The notes beneath the pieces are model-generated. The model ran no database searches. It had not been told where the DNA came from and saw nothing but the letters and a program-made list of their open reading frames with translations. The position numbers and the translations under genes were made by a program. Positions 33,362 through 41,765 of a stretch of DNA of 64,000 nt are shown piece after piece. The DNA comes from JALORV01 sp963766365 (lineage in GTDB: Bacteria; Pseudomonadota; Gammaproteobacteria; Burkholderiales; Burkholderiaceae_F). The stretch is taken from positions 1-64,000 of the forward strand of contig CAVXZK010000010.1 in the NCBI GenBank assembly GCA_963766365.1, given 5' to 3'. The number at the start of each line of letters is the position of its first letter. The stretch's first letter is position 1.

Positions 33362-35056
33362 TTAGACCTTGAGCCGCGCGGTCGCGCGAATGGCGGACAA
33401 CGTCGCGTTCGGTGTGATGACCTCAGGGTCGGTGCGCAACTCGACCAGGGCCGGCAAACGCTTCTCCCGGATGAACGAGAGTGCCGCGGCCAGGGCCGTG
33501 CCGAACTCGTCGGTCGTGCCGACGGCCGAGCCGAAAGCGCCGAAGGACTGCGCATAATGGGCGAAGTCAGGATTGGTGAGCCGCGTGCCGTGGTCCCGCC
33601 CCGGGAACTCCCTCTCCTGGTGCATGCGGATCGTCCCGTACATCGAATTGTTGAAGACAAGTATCAGCACGGCGGCGCCGTACTGCAGCGCAGTGGCCAG
33701 TTCCTGTGCGGTCATCAGGAAATCACCGTCGCCGGCAAAGGCCACCACGGTACGTTCGGGTGCCGCAATCTTTGCGGCGATCGCGGCCGGCACGCCGTAG
33801 CCCATGCTGCCGGCGGTCGGCGCGAGTTGCGTGCGCAGTCCCGGATAGCGCCAGAATCGATGGGCCCAGCCGCTGAAATTGCCGGCGCCGTTGGTGAGGA
33901 TCGCGTCGTCGGGCAGCGCACGGCGCAGGATCTGGATGACCTCCCAGAGATCGAGCGCCGGATGGGCATGGGTATAGACGGCGGGCCTTTGCTGCCAGGC
34001 CTCGAATTCGGCGCGCGCGCCTTCGAGCAAGGGGCGCCACGGCGGTTCCTCGACCGGCACCATCATCGCCAGCCGTGACGCGAACTGCGGCATGCCGGCG
34101 TTGATGGCCAGGCTCGGCTGATACACGCGGCCGAGTTCCTCGGCACCGGAGTGCACGTGGACCAGCGTCTGCTGCGGCACCGGTGCAGTCAGCAGCGTGT
34201 AACCGGAGGTGGTCATCTCACCCAGCCGCGGACCGATGGCGATGACGAGGTCCGCTTCGCGGATGCGCAGGGCCAGCCTGGGATTGATGCCGATGCCGAC
34301 ATCGCCGACATAGTTCGGATGGTGGTTGTCGAACACATCCTGCGCGCGGAATGCGCACGCCACCGGCAGGTAGTTCGCCTCGACGAAGCGCTTGAGGTTG
34401 TCGCAGGCGGCTTCGGTCCAGCCGGGTCCGCCGGCAATGACGATCGGGCGCTGGGCCCGTCCCAGCAGGCGGCGCAGCCCGGCGACCTGCATGTCCGAAG
34501 GGGCCGCCTGGACCGGCTGGTGACACAGCGCGTCGGTCACGTCAGCGACTTGCGTCTGCATGTCCTCGGGCAAGGCCAGCACGACCGGTCCCGGTCGTCC
34601 ACTGGTCGCCACCTGGAACGCGCGCGCGACGAACTCCGGGACACGCGCGGCGCTGTCAATTTGCGCAACCCACTTGACCATCGGCCCGAACATCTGACGG
34701 TAGTCGATCTCCTGGAATGCCTCGCGCTCGGCAAAGTCGGTGCCGACCTGGCCGATGAACAGGATCACCGGCGTCGAATCCTGGAAAGAGGTGTGGATGC
34801 CGATCGCTGCGTTGGTGGCACCGGGGCCGCGCGTGACGAACGCCACGCCCGGCTGGCCGGTCAGCTTCGCGTACGCATCGGCCATGAAGGTCGCGCCCGA
34901 CTCGTGGCGCGTGACGATCAGCTTGATCATCTCGCGCGCGTCGTACAGCGCATCGAGCACGGCGATGTAGCTTTCGCCCGGGACGCAGAACGCGTGGTTC
35001 ACGCCCTGGATCAGCAGCTGGTCGACGAGGATGCGGGCGCCGGTGCGCGATGCCAT
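33362..35056 (-). CDS. Thiamine-diphosphate-dependent enzyme, acetolactate-synthase-like
   Basis: The product has 564 residues. The N-terminal Pyr domain has HAFCVPGESYIAVLDAL and the catalytic Glu52 in RHESGATFMADAYAKLTGQP. The middle domain shows QRPIVIAGGPGWTEAA. The C-terminal PP domain has the TPP motif VAFAGDGDFLMTAQELATAL with NNSMYGTI 26 residues on. This is the architecture of acetolactate synthase, benzoylformate decarboxylase, oxalyl-CoA decarboxylase and relatives. No small regulatory subunit gene lies beside it, so a catabolic or decarboxylase role is as likely as branched-chain synthesis. The gene is monocistronic, with an unrelated membrane protein upstream. Confidence 0.85.
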   Translation of the reverse strand: MASRTGARILVDQLLIQGVNHAFCVPGESYIAVLDALYDAREMIKLIVTRHESGATFMADAYAKLTGQPGVAFVTRGPGATNAAIGIHTSFQDSTPVILFIGQVGTDFAEREAFQEIDYRQMFGPMVKWVAQIDSAARVPEFVARAFQVATSGRPGPVVLALPEDMQTQVADVTDALCHQPVQAAPSDMQVAGLRRLLGRAQRPIVIAGGPGWTEAACDNLKRFVEANYLPVACAFRAQDVFDNHHPNYVGDVGIGINPRLALRIREADLVIAIGPRLGEMTTSGYTLLTAPVPQQTLVHVHSGAEELGRVYQPSLAINAGMPQFASRLAMMVPVEEPPWRPLLEGARAEFEAWQQRPAVYTHAHPALDLWEVIQILRRALPDDAILTNGAGNFSGWAHRFWRYPGLRTQLAPTAGSMGYGVPAAIAAKIAAPERTVVAFAGDGDFLMTAQELATALQYGAAVLILVFNNSMYGTIRMHQEREFPGRDHGTRLTNPDFAHYAQSFGAFGSAVGTTDEFGTALAAALSFIREKRLPALVELRTDPEVITPNATLSAIRATARLKV

Positions 35057-35131
35057 GCGGGCGGTGTGGCCGGAAAGGAGGCGGCAGGATAGCAGCGCGG
35101 CGCAGGCCGCGCGTTCGCCCGCCGCAGGCGA

Positions 35132-35806
35132 TCAGTTCAGCGGACGGCGTGGCGGCAGGTAGATGTCCTGCCGGTAGGTCAGCACCGCGTGCGGGGTGAA
35201 CACCACGAGTGCAGAGAACAACATTCCCGACAGCAGCGCCTCGCCCCAGGCCAGCAGCAGCGAGTAGGCAAGATGATCGCCGAAGAGCCGCGTCGCACCG
35301 GCCGATTCGACGGCTGACAGCGCCAGCACGAGCGCGCTGGCGCAGACCGTGGCCGCAAGCGTGACGAACAGTCCGTTGCCGATGATGAAAACGAAGAGAT
35401 TCCTGGGCAGGCGCCGTTCGATCTGCTGTTGCAGGGCGGTCGCCAGCCATGCCGGGATGACGGCCAGCACCGCGCCATTGATGCCGACGTTGAACCACGT
35501 CCCGCGGTCGAGTGCCGTGTACAGCACCAGTGCGGCCATCAGCCCGAGGACCGCACGGGCGCGGCCGAAGACGAGCGCAAAGAGCGCGCTCCCGAGGAGC
35601 CCGAAATCCATGCCCACCGGCGAACGCACATGCAGGGCCCAGAGGAGCGCGGCAATGACAATTGCGGCGAACCACGCATGCTGTGCTGTGCTGGTCGGCA
35701 GAAAGTCGTGCCGGACGGACGCGATGGCATGCGCGACGGCCGGGATGACGATCAGCCAGCCCAGTATCGCGAGTGCGAAGGGAGCGTCGGCGTGCAGCAG
35801 GTTCAT
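35132..35806 (-). CDS. CbiM-like/ECF-type membrane protein
   Basis: The product has about 224 residues and six or seven membrane segments (FALAILGWLIVIPAVAHAIA, AWFAAIVIAALLWALHV, FVFIIGNGLFVTLAATVCA). It resembles the COG3235-type energy-coupling-factor permeases related to CbiM, ending with FTPHAVLTYRQDIYLPPR, which is typical of that group. These may act in cobalt, nickel or other metal uptake. No ATPase gene lies next to it. The ATG at 35806 is used; a GTG three codons upstream is equally open and neither has a strong ribosome site. Confidence 0.72.
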   Translation of the reverse strand: MNLLHADAPFALAILGWLIVIPAVAHAIASVRHDFLPTSTAQHAWFAAIVIAALLWALHVRSPVGMDFGLLGSALFALVFGRARAVLGLMAALVLYTALDRGTWFNVGINGAVLAVIPAWLATALQQQIERRLPRNLFVFIIGNGLFVTLAATVCASALVLALSAVESAGATRLFGDHLAYSLLLAWGEALLSGMLFSALVVFTPHAVLTYRQDIYLPPRRPLN

Positions 35807-35924
35807 GGCGGACACTTGATGGTGAGCAAATTATGCGCCGGGCACGAGCGCGCCAGGCCGTGTAGCGACCCTGCCGCTGGAGCAGCCGGGTAGACTGGAT
35901 TGAATGTGATCACGGAGGCTCCGA

Positions 35925-36218
35925 ATGAGCGCCATACCGCCCCGCGTCGACCTCGATGAAGTCGCGCAACTGGTGGAGCAACTGGAGCGGGACCTTTCCC
36001 GGGTGCGGACCGGAGGCGCCAGCGTCGATACGCTGCGTGCCGAAGTCGAGCAACTGCGGGAGGCCCTGTCCGGGCCCGAGACTGCACACCAGGAGGTGCA
36101 CGAAGGCCTGCACGGCATTAGGGAGCGCCTGTCGTCGGTCTCCGACGAAGTGGTTGCTGACGCGCTGAAGGGCTCGGACTACCTCGCCCGCATCGCGCGG
36201 ATTCTTGGCTTGGGATAG
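35925..36218 (+). CDS. Small coiled-coil protein, unknown
   Basis: The product has 97 residues, mostly alpha-helical with heptad-like spacing (VDLDEVAQLVEQLERDLSRV, DTLRAEVEQLREALSG). It ends SDYLARIARILGLG. GGAGG seven bases before the ATG is a strong ribosome site, so the gene is probably real. It lies 5 bases before the aldo/keto reductase gene and is likely co-transcribed. No family is recognised; DUF4404-like proteins have a similar look. Confidence 0.65.
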   Translation: MSAIPPRVDLDEVAQLVEQLERDLSRVRTGGASVDTLRAEVEQLREALSGPETAHQEVHEGLHGIRERLSSVSDEVVADALKGSDYLARIARILGLG

Positions 36219-36223
36219 CCACC

Positions 36224-37252
36224 GTGCAGTACGTCAATCTGGGCGCGAGCGGACTCAAGGTCTCGCGCATTGCCCTCGGCATGATGACCTTCGGCACGCC
36301 TGCGTGGCGGCCATGGGTGCTGGATGAGGCCGCCGCGCGGCCGATCGTGCGGCGTGCCCTTGAACTCGGCATCAACCTGTTTGACACCGCCGACATGTAC
36401 TCGGCGGGGCTGTCGGAGGAGATCACCGGTCGGCTGCTGGCTGAAATGGCGCCGCGCTACGAAGTCGTCATCGCCACCAAGCTCTTCTATCCGGTCGACC
36501 TCGCATTCAAGGGCGGCAACGATCCGGGCCCGAAGCCGGTGCTGAAACCGAACCTGAGCGGGCTGTCGCGCAAACACATCTTCGCGGCTGCCGATGCCAG
36601 CCTCAAGCGGCTCGGCGTCGATGCCATCGACCTCTACCAGATCCACCGCTTCGACCCGGCGACGCCGATCGAGGAAACGATGGAAGCACTGCATGACCTG
36701 GTGCGGGCGGGCAAGGTGCGCTATCTCGGTGCCTCCAGCATGTGGGCCTGGCAGTTCGCGAAGATGCAGCACGTCGCGGAACGGCATGGCTGGACACGCT
36801 TCAGCTCGATGCAGAACCATTACAACCTGGTGTACCGCGAGGAAGAGCGCGAGATGATCCCGCTCGCCCGGGACCAGGGAGTCGGCCTGCTGCCATGGAG
36901 TCCGCTGGCGCGGGGTTTCCTCGCCGGCAATCGCGGCCGCGACGATCGCAGCGCCGGTGCCACGGCGCGCGCACGCACCGACGACATCGCGCTGAAGCTT
37001 TACTACGACGATGCCGACTTTTCGGTGCTGGAGGCGGTGAAGGCGCTGGCGCAGCAGAAGGGCGTGTCGAACGCGACACTCGCCTATGCCTGGCTGTTGT
37101 CACGTCCCGGGGTGACCTCACCGATCGTCGGTGCGAGCCAGGTGTGGCAGCTCGAGGAGGCGGTCAAGGCGCTCGACGTCACGTTGAAGCCCGACGAGTG
37201 CGCTGCACTGGAAGCTCCGTACCGACCGCACCCGGTGCTTGGGCACAGCTGA
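36224..37252 (+). CDS. Aldo/keto reductase
   Basis: The product has 342 residues with the complete TIM-barrel aldo/keto reductase plan. The catalytic tetrad is visible: Asp and Tyr in LFDTADMYSAGLSEE, Lys in VVIATKLF and His in DLYQIHRFD. NADPH-binding landmarks include PWSPLARGFLAGN and SPIVGASQVWQLEEAVKALD near the end. It reduces an aldehyde or ketone with NADPH in the cytoplasm; the group is close to the YajO/tas-type reductases. The start is set by the short upstream gap and the immediate family N-terminus (MQYVNLGASGLKVSRIALG). Confidence 0.93.
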   Translation: MQYVNLGASGLKVSRIALGMMTFGTPAWRPWVLDEAAARPIVRRALELGINLFDTADMYSAGLSEEITGRLLAEMAPRYEVVIATKLFYPVDLAFKGGNDPGPKPVLKPNLSGLSRKHIFAAADASLKRLGVDAIDLYQIHRFDPATPIEETMEALHDLVRAGKVRYLGASSMWAWQFAKMQHVAERHGWTRFSSMQNHYNLVYREEEREMIPLARDQGVGLLPWSPLARGFLAGNRGRDDRSAGATARARTDDIALKLYYDDADFSVLEAVKALAQQKGVSNATLAYAWLLSRPGVTSPIVGASQVWQLEEAVKALDVTLKPDECAALEAPYRPHPVLGHS

Positions 37253-37263
37253 TTCCGTTGGCG

Positions 37264-37746
37264 TCAGGCGCCGCGGGGACTGGCTGTGGCAGGAGTGCGT
37301 GGGGAGGGCGGCGTCGCTTTGGCCGCCGCGGAGTGTGAGGTGCCGGAGGACGGCCAGGCTGACGAGCGCAACTGGATGTTGCGCACCTTTTCCTCCAGAG
37401 ACGACTTCGTCAGCGGCTTGAGGATCGTGCCGTTGGCGCCGAGACGGATCGCTTGCAGCACCTCGTCCTTGCTTGCCTCGCTGGTGATGAGCAGCACCGG
37501 CAGGTCCTTCAGCTTCGCGTCGGCCCGGATCTGGCGCAGCAACTCATAACCGTTGACTCGCGGCATGTTGATATCGCTGATGACGAAGTCGTAGGTAGTT
37601 TCGCGCAGCATCTCGAGGGCCACTCGACCGTCGCTCGCTTCGTCGACCTGGCGAAACCCGAGCTCGGTGAGCAGGTTGCGCAGGATGCGTCGCATCGTCG
37701 TGAAATCGTCGACGACAAGGAAGCGGGTGCTTGGGTTCTGGGCCAT
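37264..37746 (-). CDS. CheY-like single-domain response regulator
   Basis: The product has 160 residues. The receiver has all active residues: Asp13/Asp14 in FLVVDDFTTMRR, phospho-acceptor Asp58 in FVISDINMPRVNG, Thr88/Ser89 in VLLITSE, and Lys110 in GTILKPLT. The sequence is close to chemotaxis CheY, which binds the flagellar switch protein FliM. An extra 35-residue Ser/Ala/Pro-rich tail after residue 125 is not usual for CheY. It lies at the edge of the flagellar control region, convergent with the aldo/keto reductase gene. Another CheY elsewhere in the genome cannot be excluded, so the gene symbol is left open. Confidence 0.85.
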   Translation of the reverse strand: MAQNPSTRFLVVDDFTTMRRILRNLLTELGFRQVDEASDGRVALEMLRETTYDFVISDINMPRVNGYELLRQIRADAKLKDLPVLLITSEASKDEVLQAIRLGANGTILKPLTKSSLEEKVRNIQLRSSAWPSSGTSHSAAAKATPPSPRTPATASPRGA

Positions 37747-38027
37747 CGGTCAGTGTTGGGTGTGGAACACGGAGCAGGGCGGTGCTCGGCGGGGACCAAG
37801 AAGGCAACGGACCAACTCCGGTTCCACCTTCATGATGTCGGCAGCCGGGTGGCCCGGCTTGACTGCGCCGGCTCTTTTCAACGGATCGCGCCGACGTGCG
37901 GCCGACGGACGGCCGGCTGCGGCCGCAAGCGCTGGAATTGACGGGCCGAGCGCGGCGTTCTCGGCGCACTTGGTCGCAGCCTGATACCGCAAACTTGGGA
38001 CCTGTTGACTGCCGCGGGGAGCCTGTG

Positions 38028-38813
38028 ATGGATCTCACCGAACCGACCAGTGTTGGATTCAATACCCTGAACCGCCCTACGGGCCCGGCAACGCTGGGAA
38101 CGATCACGGTTCCGACCGTGGTTGGCTCCGCGTCGGCAATTGCGGCTGAGCGCGGCGCGGCGAATCGCGAGATCGCTTCATGGCGCCAGTTGAAGATGTG
38201 GCTCGACGGTGAAAGCCTGCAGTCGGCGGCGACGGTCAAGCTGATCGGCGTGCATGAAGGCAAGTCGCTGCTCGTGACGGCGCCGGACGAATCACAGCTC
38301 TTCATCCGCGAAGGGCGGCTGTACCGCTTCCGCAGCTTTTCGGGCGAGTACGTCTACGAATTCGTGTCGCCGCTGCTCAAGGTCTGCACGGCACCGTTTC
38401 CCTACCTGCATATTGGCTGGGCCGGTACGCGCCAGGTGGAAAGGCGCAATCTGCGCGCTGCGCGCCGCGTGCGGTCTGACCTCCAGTGCATGGTCTACCC
38501 GGGTCATACTGCCAGCGGCCGCTTTGCCAAAGGCCAGATCCACGACCTGTCCACCGCGGGCGCCGCGATCACGCTGCAGGACGAGCTGGCCGTGTTCTAC
38601 GACGAGATCCGCGTCGTGTTCCGTGTGCACGTGGCTGAGCAGGAAGTGCTGATCGAGGCGCGCGCCCGTCCGGTCCGCAAGCCGGAGCCCGGCGCGACCG
38701 ATCCCACCCTCGGTGTCGCCTTCGTCGGCCTGGGCGATCTCGAACGTCTCGCCCTTCACGCCTACGTCAACGCCGCGCTGGTGCGCGAACTCGAGATACC
38801 GCTTTACGCCTGA
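38028..38813 (+). CDS. PilZ-domain protein with YcgR-like N-domain
   Basis: GGGGAG seven bases before the ATG at 38028 fixes the start, giving 261 residues. Residues about 50-130 form a YcgR-type N-domain (LKMWLDGESLQSAATVKLIG, FIREGRLYRFRSFSGEYVYE). The rest is a PilZ domain with Arg-rich RRNLRAARRVRSDLQCMVYP and QIHDLSTAGAAITLQ, the c-di-GMP-binding pattern. It would slow the flagellar motor or act in another c-di-GMP response. A second YcgR-type gene lies at 40977. The preceding 280 bases (37747-38027) hold no other gene. Confidence 0.82.
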   Translation: MDLTEPTSVGFNTLNRPTGPATLGTITVPTVVGSASAIAAERGAANREIASWRQLKMWLDGESLQSAATVKLIGVHEGKSLLVTAPDESQLFIREGRLYRFRSFSGEYVYEFVSPLLKVCTAPFPYLHIGWAGTRQVERRNLRAARRVRSDLQCMVYPGHTASGRFAKGQIHDLSTAGAAITLQDELAVFYDEIRVVFRVHVAEQEVLIEARARPVRKPEPGATDPTLGVAFVGLGDLERLALHAYVNAALVRELEIPLYA

Positions 38814-39209
38814 CGCCGCTCACGTACGCGACGCGCTGCGCGCGTCGCACGTGCGCTCGCGGCAGTACGGTTCGCGCATCGCGCGAACCGCTCAAGCCTG
38901 ATTAGTCGGCTGCGCTCCGGAGCAGCCGCGCGCTCCGCTGAAGACCAGACCCACGCACTCCTCCCCGCGTTGCTCCTAGCAGTGCCAGGATTTCCGTTCC
39001 CTCCCCGCCGGGCGGGGAGGGTGCAGGGAGGGGTGCACATCTCCTCCCGCTCGGCGGGAGGCCGGGTGGGTGCCGTGCTGTTAATGATCGGCGGAGCGTG
39101 CGGCCGCTCCGGAGCGCAGCCGACTAACCTGTCTTGAGCGCGCACGCAGTGCGCGTTACCGGAGCGAGCGCACGTGCGACCGCGCAGCGGTCGCGTACAC
39201 GAGCGACGT
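38814..39209. repeat. Large palindromic intergenic element, copy A
   Basis: This 396-base element fills the gap between the PilZ gene and the flhDC terminator. Its ends are inverted repeats (CGCTCACGTACGCGA and TCGCGTACACGAGCG, two mismatches). Inside are further nested pairs: GTCGGCTGCGCTCCGGAGC on the left with GCTCCGGAGCGCAGCCGAC on the right, and several local hairpins: GCGACGCG/CGCGTCGC, CGGTTCGCG/CGCGAACCG, CCCTCCCCGC/GCGGGGAGGG, CCTCCCGC/GCGGGAGG, GCGACCGC/GCGGTCGC. Copy B at 49598 has the same order with different stem bases that still pair. No transposase is present, and open frames through it are by-products of composition. Confidence 0.8.
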
Positions 39210-39212
39210 CTC

Positions 39213-39240
39213 AAAAAAAATGGCCCGGTTGCCCGGGCCA
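39213..39240 (-). terminator. Rho-independent terminator of flhDC
   Basis: On the minus strand TGGCCCGGG-CA-ACCGGGCCA forms a GC-rich hairpin and is followed directly by eight T residues. It lies about 84 bases after the flhC stop, the expected end of the flhD-flhC message. Confidence 0.88.
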
Positions 39241-39323
39241 AATAGCGGAGGAAAGGAATGCCACTTGCACTTAGCCGGCGGCCGTGGCCTCCACCGGCAC
39301 CCGTCGGTTTTCCCGACGGCAAA

Positions 39324-39875
39324 TCAATGCAGTGTTTCTTCGGCGGGCGCGGTGGTGATCTGGGCCTTGCCCTTGCCGGCACGGGCCGGGGGTTCGCACA
39401 GGCCACACACGTAGTCCTTCGTCAGTTCGAACGTGTGGGTGACAAATTTGCCGCCACACTTGCAGCAGGGCGTCAGCGTCACCATGCCGGCATCGACGAA
39501 CTTCACCAGGCGCCAGGCGCGCGTCACCGATAGCAACGGCTCCAGGCCCTGAGCGCGAATCTGTTCGAGGTACAGCTCGTACGCTTTGATGATGGCGTCG
39601 ATTTCCTCGAGTTCGCTGCTCTTGTCCAGGTACTCGTACATGTTCAGGAACAGCGACGAATGGATGTTCGGCTGCCACGTCATGAACCAGTCGGTCGAGA
39701 ACGGCAGCATGCCGCGCGCCGGGGACTCACCCTGCACTTCCTTGTACAGGCGCAGCAGCCGCTCGTACGACAGGTCAGTCTCGGACTCCAGCACCTGCAG
39801 GCGCGCGCCCAGCTTGATCAGCGCAATCGCGCGCTGGATCTGGCGGCTCTCGGAAACAATGCTCTTGATACGCAT
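39324..39875 (-). CDS. flhC: Flagellar master regulator subunit FlhC
   Basis: The product has 183 residues. It forms the FlhD4C2 complex that activates class 2 flagellar promoters with sigma-70. The start MRIKSIVSESRQIQRAIALI and the middle PFSTDWFMTWQPNIHSSLF are characteristic. The zinc-binding cysteines fall at 137, 140, 157 and 160 (CCKCGGKF and YVCGLCEPP), the positions known for the E. coli protein. It follows flhD by 28 bases and ends before a clear terminator. Confidence 0.97.
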   Translation of the reverse strand: MRIKSIVSESRQIQRAIALIKLGARLQVLESETDLSYERLLRLYKEVQGESPARGMLPFSTDWFMTWQPNIHSSLFLNMYEYLDKSSELEEIDAIIKAYELYLEQIRAQGLEPLLSVTRAWRLVKFVDAGMVTLTPCCKCGGKFVTHTFELTKDYVCGLCEPPARAGKGKAQITTAPAEETLH

Positions 39876-39903
39876 GACTCGGCTCCCCGCGCGTAGTCAG
39901 TGA

Positions 39904-40254
39904 TCAGGCGGTGACGTCGGCCAGTTGGCCGGCCATCACGATGTTGGCGTGCAGCCCGGCGACGGCGGCACCCGCAGCGGTCGACTTCGACTTGCTGTGA
40001 CTCGTCAGCAGGTTCCACACCATGTCGTCGTCGAAGCGGAAGCGCAGGATCAGCTGGTTCGATCCGGCGATCTTCATCAATTGCGCCGGGGAGAGCTGGT
40101 CGATGATCGTCGCGACCTCTTCCGACACGCCGAGGCGGTACAGCGCCTGGGCCTTGTCGGCGCGGATCATGTGCTGGGCAAGCACCAGGTAGGCGAGGTT
40201 GGCCTCGCGGATTTCCTGGAGCAGTTGTTCGTTGCTGGCTGCGATCGTGCTCAT
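39904..40254 (-). CDS. flhD: Flagellar master regulator subunit FlhD
   Basis: The ATG at 40254 has AGGAGGG about seven bases upstream, so it is chosen over longer frames; the product has 116 residues. ASNEQLLQEIREANLAYLVL, AQHMIRADKAQALYRLGVSE and SPAQLMKIAGSNQLILRFRF match FlhD. FlhD with FlhC controls entry into flagellar synthesis. The flhDC pair runs divergently from fliT across about 345 bases that must contain the master promoter. Confidence 0.96.
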   Translation of the reverse strand: MSTIAASNEQLLQEIREANLAYLVLAQHMIRADKAQALYRLGVSEEVATIIDQLSPAQLMKIAGSNQLILRFRFDDDMVWNLLTSHSKSKSTAAGAAVAGLHANIVMAGQLADVTA

Positions 40255-40600
40255 TTCGGTCCCTCCTGCTTGGGCCCGCATCGGCGGGCGTGATTGGTTG
40301 CGAAGTGGTGCCATTGTGCGAACTGACCCGGCCGAGTTGAATCGGCGCACTGCCACGCCGCACGTCGGCCTCTGTCTCGTCGTCCTGTAGGGCTTTTTCC
40401 TACACTGATCCTCCTCACGGCCCGCCGCGAGCCCCACGCAGGTGGGTGCGGGCGGCGCAGCGGAGCCAGAACGCTGCCTGCGTGCCCTTCCGAAAAGACA
40501 GATGTTTGGCCGTTCACTTCGTCGATGCCCCGAGCATGTGCATCGCTAGAGTTCGCGCATGGACTACGTATGCACTGCGGGCGCTGCGACGAGGGATCTC
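40255..40600. promoter_or_regulatory. flhDC upstream control region
   Basis: About 345 bases between divergent flhD and fliT-like genes, with no credible gene. The block GGGCTTTTTCCTACACTGAT around 40391 is AT-rich compared with its surroundings and is a candidate promoter area. No individual site can be assigned with confidence. Confidence 0.4.
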
Positions 40601-40936
40601 ATGCCGCCGGACGATGGACTGAGCGCAACTACCGGTCGGGAGTCGATGATCGAGCACTACAAGGCGATCGCGGCGTCCAGCCGGCGCATGCTCGATGCTG
40701 CGCGTCGCGATGACTGGGACCAAGTAAGCCGCGAGGAAGACCGCTGCCGCAACCTGATCAGCGGGCTGAAGCAGGCCGGCGCGGCGGGTGAAGTGCCAAT
40801 CGGACGCCGCCAGCGTCTTGTCCTGCTCCGCGCGATGCTCGCCGACGACGCCGAGATCCGCGATCTGTCCGAGCCCTGGCTCAAGCAGCTGGAGGCGCTG
40901 CTGTCCGGCCGTACGAGCCGCACCACGCTGCGCTGA
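40601..40936 (+). CDS. fliT: FliT-like flagellar export chaperone
   Basis: The start at 40601 is chosen because GAGGGA lies six bases upstream; ATGs at 40559 and 40646 are alternatives. The about 111-residue product is helical with MIEHYKAIAASSRRMLDAAR followed by DWDQVSREEDRCRNLISGLK, the pattern of FliT proteins, which bind FliD before export and, in enterics, FlhDC. Sequence conservation in this family is low, so the call leans on the location between flhDC and ycgR and on the helical pattern. Confidence 0.7.
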   Translation: MPPDDGLSATTGRESMIEHYKAIAASSRRMLDAARRDDWDQVSREEDRCRNLISGLKQAGAAGEVPIGRRQRLVLLRAMLADDAEIRDLSEPWLKQLEALLSGRTSRTTLR

Positions 40937-40976
40937 TGCCGCGCGCGTCCCATAACGCCCGTAGCGAAGGGCCGCG

Positions 40977-41720
40977 ATGGGAATGACATCGCCCTTTCCC
41001 GAGCCGCCGTCGCCGGCGCTGGCGCCGTTCGTCGTCCGCTCGCGCGTAGAAATCGTCTCGGCCTTGCGCCAGCTGCGCGACCAGCACCTGCTTGTCACTG
41101 TCTACTATGGCAACGACACCGGCTTCGCGGTGGGCAGCGTCCTGGACGTGCACGCCGGGGCCGATGAGCTCATCGTCGACCTGACCGTGGACGCGGTCGG
41201 GCGGCAGGCGATCGCTGCGGCCGGGGCGCTCGTGCTGGTTGGCTTCGTCGATAACGTCAAGCTGCAGTTCTCCACGAAGGCGGCGCAGGCGCTTACCCCG
41301 AACGGTGCGGCGTTCCGCGTGCCGCTGCCACAGGAAATGCTGCGTCTGCAGCGCCGGTCCTCACTGCGCGTGAAGACGCCGGCGCTGCTGTGCCGCGTGC
41401 CGAAAGAGAAGGGTCAGCATCACGTGCTGCGCGTCAGCGACATCGGTCTCGGCGGCCTGGCGCTGCAGGGGCCGGTAGACCGTGCACTCTTCGTAGTCGA
41501 CCGGGTCATCGAGGGCTGCCAGCTCCAGACGTCCAGTGGTCGCAGCGTTCAGGTGGCGCTGCGCGTGCGGCATATCGAGGCCCTGGTCGGCGCTCGTGAC
41601 GCCGAGCGCATCGGGTGCGAATTCGTCGGCATGACGCCGGCTGTGCGCAATGGTCTGCAGCAGCTGATTGGCAGCGTCACGCTGCCGGCCGAATCCCCGG
41701 AAGTCAGGCGTACGGACTGA
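40977..41720 (+). CDS. ycgR: YcgR-type flagellar brake protein
   Basis: The product has 247 residues. The N-terminal YcgR domain includes FVVRSRVEIVSALRQLRDQH and LVTVYYGNDTGFAVGSVLDV. The C-terminal PilZ domain has the c-di-GMP-binding motifs RLQRRSSLRVKTP (RxxxR type) and VSDIGLGGLALQG (DxSxxG type, here DIGLGG). When c-di-GMP is high, such proteins bind the flagellar switch and slow rotation. GAAGGG precedes the ATG at five bases. The gene follows fliT by 40 bases on the same strand and is probably in the same transcript. Confidence 0.92.
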   Translation: MGMTSPFPEPPSPALAPFVVRSRVEIVSALRQLRDQHLLVTVYYGNDTGFAVGSVLDVHAGADELIVDLTVDAVGRQAIAAAGALVLVGFVDNVKLQFSTKAAQALTPNGAAFRVPLPQEMLRLQRRSSLRVKTPALLCRVPKEKGQHHVLRVSDIGLGGLALQGPVDRALFVVDRVIEGCQLQTSSGRSVQVALRVRHIEALVGARDAERIGCEFVGMTPAVRNGLQQLIGSVTLPAESPEVRRTD

Positions 41721-41765
41721 AACAAGCCGGCGGGCGCGGGCCCGGCCCGCGTGTCGCCAAGCGGC

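Noticed and set aside
38804..39406. Frames of up to 200 codons through the palindromic element, and a similar one at 49686-49913
   Set aside because: Both arise from the repeated GC-rich hairpins; sequences are Arg/Pro/Ser-rich and lie inside the repeat.
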